This document shows, one piece after another, positions 1 through 10,373 of a DNA stretch of 64,000 nucleotides. The DNA comes from Alopecurus myosuroides (lineage: Eukaryota; Streptophyta; Magnoliopsida; Poales; Poaceae): positions 210,576,445-210,640,444 of the forward strand of contig CM054060.1 in assembly GCA_028641055.1 (NCBI GenBank), in the 5' to 3' direction. Both the position numbers and the translations under genes were made by a program. The first letter of the stretch is position 1. Each line of letters opens with the position of its first letter. The notes under the pieces are model-generated. The model was not told where the DNA came from and did no database searches. It worked only from the letters and a program-made list of their open reading frames with translations.

Positions 1-2056
1 TGGTGACTCCTCTAGCGGGCCCGGTGTTGGTGGACACTCCTCCAGCTCCGGAGGTCGCTGCGGCGAAGGCGCCGACCGGCACCACCGCTCCTCCATCAGG
101 CAGCCACTCCGCCACTTGCGCGCTCAAGCGTGTCGGCGGCGGTCCCTCGCCATTGGCCGCGTTCGACGCCCTCAAGGTAATTACTAAGTCATTAAATCAA
201 GAGTTGGGAGGCTCAACCACACCGATGACTTGATTTCCGTTTTACTGACGCCTGGCCTGCATGTCTTCCGCAGGAAGATACTCCTTGCACTCTAATGCAA
301 TTGGTGGGCGGCCAGCTGAAGGATGTTGCCATGGGCTCCATCATTAGACCGGATAACCGCACATGGCACACTCCCACAATGCCACCCGACATGATGAGGG
401 TCCAAATCAATATGGTGATATCCGGATACGAGCAATTGGAACCTCCCTCTCAAACTTTGGGATGGGAAGATGACGCTCCGGCGGCGGTCCTCGGTACCGC
501 CTTTGGCTACTTCTTCCTATGGCCGAAGAGCCAGATCCGTTTGGGGCCAGATGAGGACCCGCATCCCAACATTATCACTGCAGAGGCAGCACAGCCAGCA
601 CATGAAGAAGATTTCAACATGGCACAGGATCCAGATGATGATGATGTTGACCCCAGATTCGGCGACCAGTTCATTTGCACGAGGGTTTCAAGCGAAAAAG
701 GGATTTCTGATATGTTTGAGCCGGCAGAGCCAGAGACCCAACCGGCGAAACCCGCTTGCCAGCTGCGGCTCTTCCCAACTAGCCAGGACACGCCGCCACC
801 CACAACCTTCACCGAGCCTCCGAGACCAGCAGTTCCTTTGGCCACCCTCCATAGGGTGGTCAGTGAGACGCAGCACGACTCTAGAAAGCCAAAGAAGGGT
901 CGCAAAAGGCCAGCAAAGAAGGGCAATGATGCTCCGAATCCCGTTTTCCGGGCTCAGGATGGCGTTGCGTTCCAAGCCAACAGTCCTAAGGTGCACGTGG
1001 CAGGTGTAGGGATGATATGTCCATCGATGCTCGACGTCGCGGGCTCTAATATGCGCAGTCTTCATCATATGTGTTTGTATACCGAGGAGCGCCGCATTAA
1101 AGAGAACGACCCACCGTACCTGGTTATGATGGCTAAGGTGCCGGACTGGAAAGAGCTGTGCTTCGTCCATGTACCCCCAGGGGATATCTTCTTCCTGCGG
1201 CATACCGACATCTTCGACTTGTTGAACGGGTTTCGGCTACACGATACCCTGGTCCGACTGTTCTCCCTCAATACTTCCATGGCGATTACCAAACACAACC
1301 TCCCGCTCCTGCAGGTAGTGGATCCCTACTTCTTTCGTGACGCCTTCCTGGGAACAGGAGGGAATCGGAATGGCAACCGACTATCTGACGACCTTCATGC
1401 AAAGATAGTCGGACAGGGTTGCGATTCTCGTTCCCTACCATCCCGCTATGCCGGGCGCTTTGCAAGGCTGCGTGCTCATATGCTTGAACATGAGGCGCTC
1501 GACAGACTTGTACCTCGACTCCAACAGTGCGATCCAGAAGGACTACACAAGGATCAAGATTGTGTTTGATGGTGCTCTTGCCGCCTACGTCGCTTAGGGA
1601 GGCACGCCACCGGAAACGCCTCATGTAAGGTTCGGCACGCACGTCTTCAAGCACCTGATGAAGTTCCCCTGCGTTAAGAAGCCGGCAAACAGCAAGAAGG
1701 ATGCCTTCTACGCCATTTACCACATGAACCAGTACGTCCATGAGATGGAGCTGCTAACGCTGCCAAATGACACCGTCAAGTGGGGTGAAAGGCTTGCAAC
1801 CACGCCAGATCCTGCTCTCAGGCAGGCCTTCTTCGAGATCCAGGAGGATATCGCGACTCTCGTGCATAACGGAGTCGTCAGATCCGGGGGCATGTTCTAC
1901 GCTGGCAATCAACCGCCCAATAGAGTCATAGATGAACGCTTGGCGATGAAGAGTGACGACAGGTCCATGATGATGCTGGCGACCAATAAGAAGGTCTTGC
2001 TCCATGCCGGCCCCGACAAGCCGACGACGTCTCAAAAACAGGCGAAGAAGTCTTGA
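1..2056 (+). pseudogene. CACTA second ORF with Ulp1-like (C48) protease region, broken
   Basis: An exon from before the window to 176 (Ala/Pro-rich) joins in phase through a 97 bp intron to an exon starting at 274. The reading frame to about 1365 contains a long acidic and basic linker (a DDDD run near residue 115 of the 295 ORF, a KKGRKRPAKK stretch near residue 200) and then the region before the protease (HTDIFDLLNGFRLHDTLVRL and DPYFFRDAFLGTGG). Near 1365-1375 the frame shifts. The second frame carries the C48-like motifs LYLDSNSAIQKDYTRIK and FYAIYHMNQYVHEM and ends at 2056. It has in-frame stops at 1406-1408 and 1595-1597. The family is known as SUMO-protease-like ORFs carried by grass CACTA elements. 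The family call is from remembered motif patterns; the frameshift and stops are read directly. It cannot make a full protein. Confidence 0.8.
177..273 (+). other. Intron in CACTA ORF
   Basis: The donor is AAG|GTAATT at 176/177 and the acceptor TTCCGCAG|GAA at 273/274. The 97 bp intron has phase 0. Splicing joins the Ala/Pro-rich exon to the EDTPCTL exon, which is how related CACTA ORFs read, so splicing rather than decay explains the break here. Confidence 0.7.
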
Positions 2057-2587
2057 TGCTTGCATTAGCTAGGTAGCTAGCTGTTAGTTCCGAACTCGTG
2101 TTGTAAACTCTTTATCACTATGTTGTAAACTTGATTGTGAGCGACACTAGTAATTTATTTGTGTTATGAACTACTCTAAGTGATTTGTTGCTTTTCATTC
2201 ATTGTTGCCGCTCTATTTCTTGTGGTTTTCTTTTTTTTTTTGTTCTTTCTTCGAAATGTCGATGATTAGAACGTGTTGTGGCGTTATGTGTGATGACAAT
2301 GTCGTTGTTTGATCTTGTGTGCCAAGTAGACTAGTAATTTAGGCATATATTATATTTCCCCCACAATATCAAATAGCGACATTTTCATTTTCCGTGCCCA
2401 ACCTAAGTATGAGGCACGAATCCAAGTCATTCTTGGTTTCATTATTTCGGTCTTTCTTCGTAATGCCCGTGATCATCTTATTGCACCCATATATATGCAT
2501 GACTCTATATTGTCAACTGCTAGCTATTTTAGCTATTTATTTCCACTGACATATAACTAATATCATCTTTCTTTGTGTGTGTAGGAG
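2057..2587 (+). other. Non-coding spacer inside CACTA element
   Basis: This AT-rich stretch lies between the two CACTA ORFs. I see no coding potential in it. It could hold the terminator of the first ORF and the promoter or 5' leader of the second; GTGTAG at 2579-2584 just before the next ATG resembles a splice acceptor. Confidence 0.5.
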
Positions 2588-2879
2588 ATGGCGAAGAAGT
2601 GCTATGTCGTGTACATCGGTCGGGTTCCAGGTGTGTACGAGGAGTGGGAAAACTGCGCGAAGTAAGTGAACACCTTCTAGGGCAACCTCTACCAAGGTTA
2701 TGCGAGTAGAAAGGTGGCGGAAGAGAAGTGGAGGAAGTGGAGGAGAAGTGGAGGAAGTGGAGGAGGTGGCGGAAGAGAAGTGGAGGCACGGGAGGAAGAA
2801 GTGGAGGAACTTCATCGTGATCATCATCGCCTTGTTGCTATCCATCGTAGGCTATGTGCTCTACTCTCACCTAAGCTAG
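2588..2879 (+). pseudogene. Small RNase H1 N-terminal (Cauli_VI-like) domain protein with membrane tail, broken
   Basis: The ATG at 2588 opens a frame reading KKCYVVYIGRVPGVYEEWE, then after two stops (2663-2665 and 2678-2680) the continuation GNLYQGYASRKVAEEKW in the same frame. This order (CYVVYxGRxPGxY, W, GNxYxGY, AE) is the signature of the RNase H1 N-terminal/Cauli_VI fold, which binds RNA-DNA hybrids in RNase H1. A purine-rich expanded repeat follows. A frame change near 2800 then gives a hydrophobic run (WRNFIVIIIALLLSIVGYVL) ending in TAG at 2877-2879. The same layout of domain plus C-terminal membrane segment occurs as an extra ORF in grass CACTA elements. The host element, not a pararetrovirus, explains the domain. 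Function in transposition is unknown. Confidence 0.65.
2714..2812 (+). repeat. GTGGAGGAA-type purine-rich tandem repeat
   Basis: Imperfect repeats of GTGGAGGAA and AGAAGTGGAGG fill this stretch inside the small CACTA ORF and coincide with its frame change. Repeat slippage is a likely cause of the break. Confidence 0.7.
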
Positions 2880-3149
2880 CTAGAGCTCGATCCGTCGTCG
2901 GAGTTGTAACATTATTGTGAACTTGTACTCGATCGGAGGCACAAACACTTGTGTTGTGTGATGTACTTCGTATAAATGAACTTGTATATATGTATGTCGC
3001 GATTGATTCAAGTTGATGTGCATGAGATGTACTTGTATTCATGGTGATTCCAGTTTCTGGAAATTCTGGACTGTTGTATTGTATTTCTACATCTATATAC
3101 TTGTATATTGTGTATTCTGGATTGTGCAAATTTTAAAAATCGAAAATGT
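2880..3149 (+). other. CACTA 3' non-coding region before subterminal repeats
   Basis: AT-rich sequence follows the small ORF and leads into the subterminal repeats. No ORF of interest is visible. Confidence 0.5.
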
Positions 3150-3411
3150 TATCGGAGGCGCACATTGGGAGTTATAGGTGGCGCATATGGAGAACTACAG
3201 GAGGCGCATTTCTGTACATATGTGAGGCGCATCTAATATGCGCCTCCTATACCTGCATATAGGAGGCGCATAATAAAATGTGCCTCCTATATGCAGGTAT
3301 AGGAGGCGCATACTAGATGCGCCTCGCATAACCATATATGCGAGGCTTGGCGCTGGAGGCGCATTTTATATGCGCCTCGAATGCAAAAAAAAATATGCGC
3401 CTCCTATATTG
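3150..3411. repeat. CACTA 3' subterminal repeat array
   Basis: About a dozen copies of GGAGGCGCAT or its complement ATGCGCCTCC, some degenerate, lie in both orientations. In En/Spm-type elements such subterminal motifs are the binding sites of the TNPA-like protein. Two blocks, 3237-3271 and 3278-3312, are near-perfect reverse complements of each other and each is itself a hairpin. Confidence 0.85.
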
Positions 3412-3426
3412 TTTTCTGTAGTAGTG
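3412..3426. repeat. CACTA 3' terminal inverted repeat
   Basis: TTTTCTGTAGTAGTG is the complement of a CACTACTACAGAAAA terminus and is directly followed by unrelated minus-strand Gypsy integrase sequence. Confidence 0.85.
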
Positions 3427-3960
3427 CCTTTGAAGCAAACAGATTTCCATGATCAAAAAGGATATTCTTAGGAACACCATGAAGAGGTATTATCCGGGAG
3501 ACATACAAATCTGCCAGTTGTTTAGCAATGACGCTCTGGTGGATAGGAATGAAATGAGCAACCTTTGACAGACGATCAATCACTACCCAGATAGCGGTGT
3601 GTCCCTGATCATTTCTAGGAAGTCCAATAATGAAATTCATCCCTACTTCATCCCATTTCCAAACAGGAATAGATGTGGGGTAGAGAGTAGCAGCTGGTCT
3701 TTGATGTTCAGCTTTAGCACGACGACAAACATCGCATTCAGCCACAAATTGAGCGATGTCTCGCTTCATATTGGTCCACCAGAACCTCTGACATAGATCA
3801 CGGTACATTTTGGTGCTACCAGGATGAACAGAGGGAAGTGAATCATGAAATTCACGGAGGATAAGTTGTTTGAAACTCCGTTTCTACGGCACAACAATAT
3901 GTTCACCAAAATGAACGGTACCTTGATCATCAACAGAGAAACATGTAGGAATTCCACGAG
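3427..3960 (-). pseudogene. G1 integrase, N-terminal and partial core
   Basis: The H-H half of the HHCC zinc finger reads FHDSLPSVHPGSTKMYRDL and the C-C half CDVCRRAK. The catalytic core follows with IIGLPRNDQGHTAIWVVIDR. The position normally holding the first catalytic Asp reads Asn (VGMNFIIGLP). The second Asp survives in ILFDHGNLF. The core is then cut by the CACTA element, so the Glu is missing from the window. A stop lies upstream of the zinc finger, near 3890. This was an integrase for insertion of retrotransposon cDNA; it is now inactive. Confidence 0.8.
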
Positions 3961-5640
3961 AAATCTTTATCCTGACCAAGGTAATGCTTAGATCCCGCTT
4001 TTGGATGTTCAAAGGATGGTTTCACTTCTGGATTAGCCAGATAACCAGAGGGAACAACCTCAAGATTCAGCTTGGAGAACTCTTTGTGGAGAGAAGGTTG
4101 ATCTTGCTGTATCATCAATCTGTTACAGTAAGACTTCTGGATTATTGTGTCAGCCACGACTTTACCTTTATCGGTTTGACAATTGATATCCACATTGGGT
4201 TCTTTGACTAGTTCCAACCATCTCTTTTGTCTCAGACTCAGGTCTGGTTGGGTAAAAAGATATTTGAAGCTCTACTGGTGGAAGTAGAACTCACATTGAT
4301 TTCCTAGCAGATGATGACGCCATTGTTTCAAGGCGTACACAACAGCTGCTAACTCAAGAGCATGAGTTGGATATTTGAGCTCGTGTGGTTTCAGCTATCG
4401 AGAAGCATAAGAAACCACACGACCACCTTGCAATAGACCACAGTCGATACCTTGACGAGAGGCATCACAGAAGATGACGAAGTTCTTGCGCATGTTCGGA
4501 AGGACAAGCATAGGAGCATTAGCCAGCTTGGTTTTCAACAACCGGAAACTCTCTTCTGCCATTCTTAACCATACAAATTGTTTATCTTTCTTAAGAAGAT
4601 CAGTCATTGGCTTGGCAGTTTTGGAGAAACCTTCAATAAAGCAGTGATAACAACCAATAAGTTCGAGGAAGTTTCGAACCTCTTTGATGGATTTAGGTGA
4701 GTCCCGGTCGATATGGCTTGAACTTTATTAGGGAAAACTGCAACTCCGTCGGTAGATAGGACATAGCCTAGAAATAGGAGCTCTTTCAACCAGAACTCAC
4801 ACTTGGAAAATTTGGCATAGAGACGATGCTCACGAAGCTTTGTCAAAGCTAGCCGAAGATGTTCAGCATGTTCTTCTTCGGGCTTGGAGTAGATTACAAC
4901 GTCGTCGAGGTAAACCACAACGAACTTGTCAAGATACTCCATGAAAATGGATTTCATAAGCCCCATCAACATGGTTGGAGCGTTGCAGAGTTCGGGAAAC
5001 ATAACGGTGTACTCGTAAAGACCATAACGAGTTTTGATAACCGTTTTAGGGACATTCCTAGACCTGGTCTGAAGTTGATGATAACCCAGACTTAAGTGTA
5101 TCTTGGAGAAGACAATGGCACCAAACAGGTGGTCAAACCAATCATTTGTCGAGGAAGAGAACACGTGTGCTTTATTGCCACATCTTTGAACGGACAATAT
5201 TCACTAACCAGCTGGGGAGCTGTGGTATCCTTCTTCATGACGAAGAGTGTAGGACATCCACAAGAAGATGTGTTGGCATGAGCGAAGCCTTTTTCTTCTG
5301 ACTCCTCTATTTGCTTCTTCAACTCAACCAACTCTTCTAGAGACATACAGTATGGTCTTTCAGAAGTGGGAGCCACTCCAGGAATTAGTTCAACAACAAA
5401 CTCCACTGAATAATCATGATGCATACCAGGAAGCTCTTCCGGAAAGACATCCGGAAACGTACACACCACTGGTACCTCATGAATCTCGAGAGATGGCCGG
5501 ACTTCGATTGCATTAAGCTGAGGACATGGCTGTGTTTGAACTGTCCCACAAGGAAACAACAACCGAGTTGTCTGACCATATGGATGAATCAGGGTAACAG
5601 ACTTGGCTGCACAGTCAATCGTAGAATGATGTGTTGACAA
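3961..5640 (-). pseudogene. G1 reverse transcriptase and RNase H
   Basis: The segment 5640-5092 holds the region between protease and RT (FPDVFPEELPG) and the start of RT. The segment 5197-4604 contains IVFSKIHLSLGYHQ, YGLYEYTVMFPELCNAP and the catalytic VVVYLDDVVIYSKPEEEH. RNase H begins at about 4607-4395 (FVIFCDASRQGIDCGLLQ). 4217-3961 is the degraded link to integrase. The frame changes at least twice and substitutions hit conserved motifs (expected [11 protein letters not shown], found SKIHLSLGYHQ). It is an inactive copy of a Gypsy polymerase. Confidence 0.8.
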
Positions 5641-6911
5641 CTAGTCCATGCCCAGTATGACGTTGATGTCTTCTGAGTCCATGATGACAAGTGTAGAAAG
5701 AAACACCAAACCTCCTATCTCAATTGACAGCAGGGCAACACTGATTAGTCCAGCAGAAGGACCCTGGGTGGAAATTATCAATGGAGGAACCATACTCGCA
5801 AGAGGTATGTCATGCAACACCACAAAAGCTCTTGATACACATGAGTGTGACACTCCGGAATCAAACAGAACAGAGGTTAGAGCTAGGTTAACACGAAGCA
5901 TTCCCAACACAACATCAGGTGCTTTTTGAGCTTCTTCAATCAGAACATGGTTCAAACAACCACGGTTAACAACACGTGTAGGAACGAGCTGAGGTGCAGG
6001 AGATATCCTCTGAGGACATTTGTTGGAGTAATGGCCAAGTTCATCACATACATGACATGTCACTAGCCGTTTCTTACCACCAACAACTCTGGATTGCCCA
6101 CCAAGGTGGCCTTGTCGAACAACTGATGGATATGGAATAGCACTGTACGGAACGAACACATGACGCTTCTTGGAACCAGAAGAAGACGCACGTGACTCTC
6201 CAGAAATCTGCTTCAAGGAAATTTCCATTTCCTTTTTGCCACGCTCCAAGGTAAGAGCATGATTATGAAGGTCCTAGAACGTTGGAAACTAGAAAGACAG
6301 TAGCTCATAGAGAACTCCGGAATCCATACCCTTGCGGAACAACTCTTGTTTATCCGCTTCATATGCAACATCTCGGGGTGCATAACGAACCAAACGGGTG
6401 AATTCACGCCCGTAAGTTTCAACATCCATCCATCCCTGGGTCAGATCCAGGAACTCTTTTCTTTTGGAGTCCATAACTGCCTCAGGAACATGGCAGCACG
6501 GAACTCTTTACGGAACTCCTCCCAAGTAACCTTATGTTCCGGTGACCGCAACGCCAAGAAACCTTCCCAGCATGAACCAGCTTCACCCTCTAGCTGATAG
6601 GCGGCGAAGTTCACATGGTCACTTTCTGGAACATGGAGAGCGTTAAATTTGCGCTCGATGGTACGAAGCCAATCATTAGCATCAATGGGTTCCTTGAGAC
6701 TGCTGAAAGATGGAAGCTTAGCATGAACTAAATCCCCGAATGTGACACATTCGTCATGACGACTTTAAGTGTTTTGCGCCACACGCTCAAGGATATGCTC
6801 ATTTCTCAGGCGGTTGGCCTCAATATCCTGAAGAACTTGCGTCATTATGAAAGATGACGACTCTCCCTCAACATGACCACTTTCAACGGAATCTCGAGTA
6901 CTCCCAGACAT
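5641..6911 (-). pseudogene. G1 gag with CCHC zinc knuckle and start of protease
   Basis: The best start is the ATG at 6911 (MSGSTRDSVESG); a stop follows at about 6765. The same protein continues through 6760-6480 with the retrotransposon gag core (FGDLVHAKLPSFSS, WEGFLALRSPEHKVTWEEF), and other frames carry MDVETYGREFTRLVRYAP at 6430-6370. The zinc knuckle CHVCDELGHYSNKC (CX2CX4HX4C) lies near 6040. The aspartic protease motif VLFDSGVSHSCVS lies near 5860 with the active Asp in DSG. The last codons before 5641 read VILGMD, where related elements read LGMDWL. Several stops and frameshifts make it non-functional. Confidence 0.8.
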
Positions 6912-7302
6912 CCTGAGAACAAAGAAATGGAACCATGAGAAACACTCCCATGGGAAGAATGCAATAGAAAGATTCATGACTTGATATAGATCAGTTGAAG
7001 TCAAAAGGAATCAACGATTTAGACCGATGGAGGTAACTTGGAAACTCTAAGAACATTAGCAACCTGACACGGAGTACTAGGAAAGACACCAAACGATTTT
7101 GGTCCTAATTTTGAAGTTAACAAACGAGATGTAAAACATTTGAAATCAAATGAGATACGGTGACTCAGAGTTAGAGTGATACCAGGTAAGGAGTAACAAG
7201 AATCCTATGAAGGTTTTCACAACTCATTTGTCATTTCAAAATAGTTTTCACAACTCTAGACTCAACACCGACCAATAGCAAGGGTTTTCCTAAGGCAGTC
7301 CT
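6912..7302 (-). other. G1 5' leader between primer site and gag
   Basis: Untranslated leader of the minus-strand element. No coding sequence or structured RNA was recognised. Confidence 0.6.
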
Positions 7303-7314
7303 GCTTTGATACCA
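7303..7314 (-). promoter_or_regulatory. G1 primer binding site
   Basis: On the minus strand the sequence reads TGGTATCAAAGC, close to the initiator-Met tRNA primer site TGGTATCAGAGC. It abuts the presumed LTR edge at 7315 and fixes the element's direction. Confidence 0.75.
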
Positions 7315-8110
7315 TGACTTTTTTCACGACCCGGACCCATAGATATACATACTGTTATGTGCTCCTAGTCATGGACCCACAAGGGCCTTAGGGTTACCAG
7401 CCCTGGCCGCAACAAACAACGGCAGGCTGACCGGATTCATCGGCACGCATGCTGAATCACCACGGTACTACTACTCCTTGTGTCCATGCTAGTCATAACC
7501 AAGCGTCCACGAGTCAAATGGAACTAAAGGAAACGGGACTAAAGCTATACAGAGCTGCTATGTGTCTAGAAAGTGCAACAACAATCGAGGGTTACTGGGG
7601 TTACCTAGCCCCAGGCCGAATCACATCGGCAGGCGGGCTCGGACATGGATCATCGGCTCCACAACCCCTCGACTGCGACAACTATGCAGGCATAGCCAAA
7701 ACTGTATAACGATGAGCTCAAAACCAACAACCGATCAAAGCAACACTCTAGACATGAAGCTTTATTAAGCAAGTAATCATAGAGTAAAGCTTACAAACAG
7801 AGGTCACACGACCCAACATTACATCATACAACGGAAAGCAAATTGTGTTGCTAGCCAACAAGAACCAAAAAGGCCTAAGGGGCCGCAACATAAGGCGACG
7901 TCCTAGCCCAGAGATTCCAGGCTGCTACCTGGGAAACCCCAAACTATCTGTCGATGTCCACGTTGATACACCACCAAAGTGTGGAACTCCACCTGAACCA
8001 AGTTGAAGCAAACATGAGTACTGGAGGTACTCAACAAGACTTAGTTAACCTATTATATATCTGCTTTCTCACAAAGGGTTTATGAAGGTTGTTTTGCGTA
8101 AAGCCAACTT
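7315..8110 (-). repeat. G1 5' LTR, piece 1 (3' end of the LTR on minus strand)
   Basis: Starts directly after the primer site with TGACTTTTTTCACGACCC. It shares local features with the G3 LTR: an ACATCATACAACGGAAAGCA stretch near 7820 followed by AAAGGCCTAAGGGGCCG. It is interrupted after 8110 by element G2, whose target duplication AACTT is at 8106-8110. Confidence 0.65.
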
Positions 8111-9058
8111 TGATATGGGGTGGCCCGATCTTCTCAATGAGCTTCTCTCTCTTTTTGTAATTTTCTGATATATGTGGATAACTAGTGCTACACTGAGACC
8201 TCTCACTCAGCTGACCCCTGTTGCCAATGCAACAACAATCAAGCTCTTTGGATATTCTCAACTACACACTCTTGCACAAGTAATCAAATATCACAAGTGG
8301 TCCTGTATCCCCCTATTCCCAGATGGAATAACAAGATATCACGCAACTTTGCAATTGGTAAACTTCAAGATGAATGCTTACAAAGCAATACAATCTAGAG
8401 GCTAGTGTTGGTTGGTTTTGGTTTAAACTGGTTCTGCCTCTCCTATGCGCCCCCAAGGGGGTATATATGAGAGGGGTGCGGCCACAAAGGGGCTCCCTTG
8501 CGCAAGCACCAAACCTACTAGGTCTAGGACTCCTACTAGGACACAAATAGATACAAACCGACCCAATTAAGTGGGATGCGGCCACAATTGGTATACAAAC
8601 CAAACCTACTACTACTAGGACTCATTATGGCGCATAGATGTCCTTTGTGGGCGCCCTCCTCTTGCTTGTCCATCAATGAGTGTGGAAATAACATATTGGC
8701 AATGTTTTCCACACTAAGTGCATTTTACCTTGTGGAGGCACTATCCCCTTGTCATCATAACATTTGTTATTTGTTGTTTTCACCATGCTAGCACTTGATC
8801 TCCATCTCCTCTTCTAGTCCATCTTCATCCATGTGTATCTCCTCTCCATGATCTCCTTTCATGCTTGTGTTATCAATAAACCTGAGAATACATAAATGCA
8901 TAGACTTAGGTAGTATAAACTTCTCATAATCAAGAATAGCATAATCAATAAGGATTGAATTCACCTGTTGTTATAGTAGCTTGGTCCTTGATCTTGTCAT
9001 TGGTCTAAGTCTTACTTCATCTTGTTTAGGTGGTAATGTACTAGGGATGTCCTCATCA
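8111..9058 (-). repeat. G2 3' LTR
   Basis: 948 bp, TGATATGGGG to TCCTCATCA in plus orientation, TG/CA ended, 24 bp longer than the aligned 5' LTR because of one indel near 8720. A TATA-like run, on the minus strand CATATATAC, lies near 8462-8470. A 10 bp inverted repeat (AGTGTGGAAA, 8679-8688 and 8706-8715) forms a potential hairpin. Confidence 0.9.
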
Positions 9059-10373
9059 TCCTCCCCCCTTGAAAAGCCTTGATGTCCACATCAAGGTTCT
9101 CTCCATGATATGGTGTCAAATCAGCAACATTGAAGGAATTACTCACTCCAAACTCATCAATTGGAAGATCTATCTTGTAAGCATTGTCATTTATTTTTGC
9201 AATCACTTTGTAAGGACCAGCACCTCTTGGCAATAATTTTGATTTCCTTAGCTTAGGGAACCTATCCTTTCGAATGTGTACCCATACCAAATCTCCTTCT
9301 TGAAAAATAACTTCCTTTCTCTTTTGATTCCTTCTTTGAGCAACATCCTTCCCTTTCTTCTCTATAGCATCCATTGTTTTCTCATGTATCTTTTTCACAA
9401 AATCAGCCCTTTTGGATGCATACATATTAATTCTCTCTTGAATAGGAAGTGGTAATAAATCAAGTGGTGTAGTAGGCCGTAATCCATATACCACCTCAAA
9501 AGGACATAGTTGAGTAGTTGAATGCACAGCTCTATTGTAGGCAAACTCCACATGTGGCAAACAATCTTCCCACTCCTTCAAATTCTTCTTGATCATAGTT
9601 CTCAACAATGTGGACAAAGTTCTATTCACCACCTCGGTTTGTCCATCTGTTTGAGGGTGACATGTTGTAGAAAACAACAATTTGGTTCCAAGCTTCCCCC
9701 ATAATGTTTTCCAAAAGTAACTCATGAATTTCACATCTCTATCCGAAACAATTGTCCTTGGTACTCCATGTAGTCTTACTATCTCCTTGAAAAAGAGTAT
9801 AGCAATGTGGGAAGCATCATAACTTTTGTGGCAAGCAATGAAGTGTGACATCTTGGAAAATCTATCCACCACCACAAAAATTGAGTCATGTCCCCTCTTT
9901 GTCCTTGGCAAGCCTAACACAAAATCCATGCTTATATCTTCCCATGGTGTAGTTGGTGTTGGCAATGGAGTATATAATCCATGGGGCTTCAATTTGGACT
10001 TGGCTTTATTGCATGTAATACACCTTTGCACAAATCTATAGACATCTCTCCTCATATGTGCCCAATAGAAATTTTCAGCCAACATAAGCAATGTTTTCTC
10101 TCGTCCAAAGTGACCCATCAATCCACCACTATGAGATTCCTGTAATAACATCAAACGCAAAGAACACTCGGGAATACATAGTTTGTTAGCTCTAAACAAA
10201 AATCCATCATGTATATGATACTTATCCCAAGCCTTCACATTAGAACATTTACTATAGGGTGTAGAAAATTCTTTATCATGAGCATATACTGGCTTTAATT
10301 CTTGCAAACCCGAAACTTGCACATCCAATATAGTGAGTAGCATATTTTTCCTAGACAAAGCATCAGCTAACAC
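9012..10373 (-). CDS. G2 pol, integrase part (ORF running into the 3' LTR)
   Basis: The frame opens in the end of RNase H ([10 protein letters not shown]). It holds the integrase zinc finger ([16 protein letters not shown], then CITCNKAK), then the D,D35E core: [19 protein letters not shown] and [16 protein letters not shown]. The GPY/F-type C-terminal part reads [20 protein letters not shown], then [15 protein letters not shown] and AFQGGRMM. The stop at 9012 lies 46 bp inside the LTR. All three catalytic residues are present. The ORF is the downstream part of one long gag-pol frame cut by a stop at 10516-10518. It would insert the element's cDNA into chromatin. Confidence 0.85.
   Translation of the reverse strand: MLADALSRKNMLLTILDVQVSGLQELKPVYAHDKEFSTPYSKCSNVKAWDKYHIHDGFLFRANKLCIPECSLRLMLLQESHSGGLMGHFGREKTLLMLAENFYWAHMRRDVYRFVQRCITCNKAKSKLKPHGLYTPLPTPTTPWEDISMDFVLGLPRTKRGHDSIFVVVDRFSKMSHFIACHKSYDASHIAILFFKEIVRLHGVPRTIVSDRDVKFMSYFWKTLWGKLGTKLLFSTTCHPQTDGQTEVVNRTLSTLLRTMIKKNLKEWEDCLPHVEFAYNRAVHSTTQLCPFEVVYGLRPTTPLDLLPLPIQERINMYASKRADFVKKIHEKTMDAIEKKGKDVAQRRNQKRKEVIFQEGDLVWVHIRKDRFPKLRKSKLLPRGAGPYKVIAKINDNAYKIDLPIDEFGVSNSFNVADLTPYHGENLDVDIKAFQGGRMMRTSLVHYHLNKMK
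9059..9074 (-). promoter_or_regulatory. G2 polypurine tract
   Basis: The minus strand reads AAGGGGGGAGGA directly before the LTR start (TGATGAGG). It lies inside the integrase ORF, which shows that the pol C-terminus is encoded across the tract. Confidence 0.8.

Larger units (their letters stand above)
1..3426 (+). mobile_element. CACTA (En/Spm) DNA transposon, 3' part
   Basis: The block ends at 3426 in TTTTCTGTAGTAGTG, the reverse complement of a CACTACTACAGAAAA terminus, preceded by about 280 bp of GGAGGCGCAT/ATGCGCCTCC subterminal repeats in both orientations. Upstream lie two broken coding units typical of grass CACTA elements: a Ulp1-protease-like protein and a small Cauli_VI-domain protein with a membrane segment. 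The 5' end and the TNPD transposase lie left of the window, so autonomy and the 3 bp target duplication cannot be checked. Immediately right of 3426 the sequence is Gypsy integrase on the minus strand, so this element inserted into that retrotransposon. Confidence 0.85.
3427..7314 (-). mobile_element. Gypsy element G1 (Tekay-like), internal region truncated by CACTA
   Basis: Read on the minus strand: primer binding site (7314-7303), gag, CCHC zinc knuckle, protease, RT, RNase H and the first part of integrase, cut by the CACTA insertion at 3426/3427. The order PR-RT-RH-INT is Gypsy. The DSG-type protease, CCHC box and LTR style resemble the Tekay/Del chromoviruses, but the integrase C-terminus and any chromodomain lie outside the window, so the lineage is tentative. 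All frames are interrupted. Confidence 0.8.

Noticed and set aside
507..926. Minus-strand ORFs across the CACTA gene (507-926 and 688-1203)
   Set aside because: They are mirror-frame shadows of the coding strand, which carries recognisable family motifs.
2588..2700. Endogenous pararetrovirus (caulimovirus P6-like domain)
   Set aside because: No caulimovirus coat, movement or RT sequence is near; the domain sits between a CACTA ORF and CACTA terminal repeats, where such an extra ORF is known.
3150..3411. CRISPR-like or satellite array
   Set aside because: Repeats are short, in both orientations, unevenly spaced and end at a CACTA terminus; they are subterminal transposase-binding repeats.
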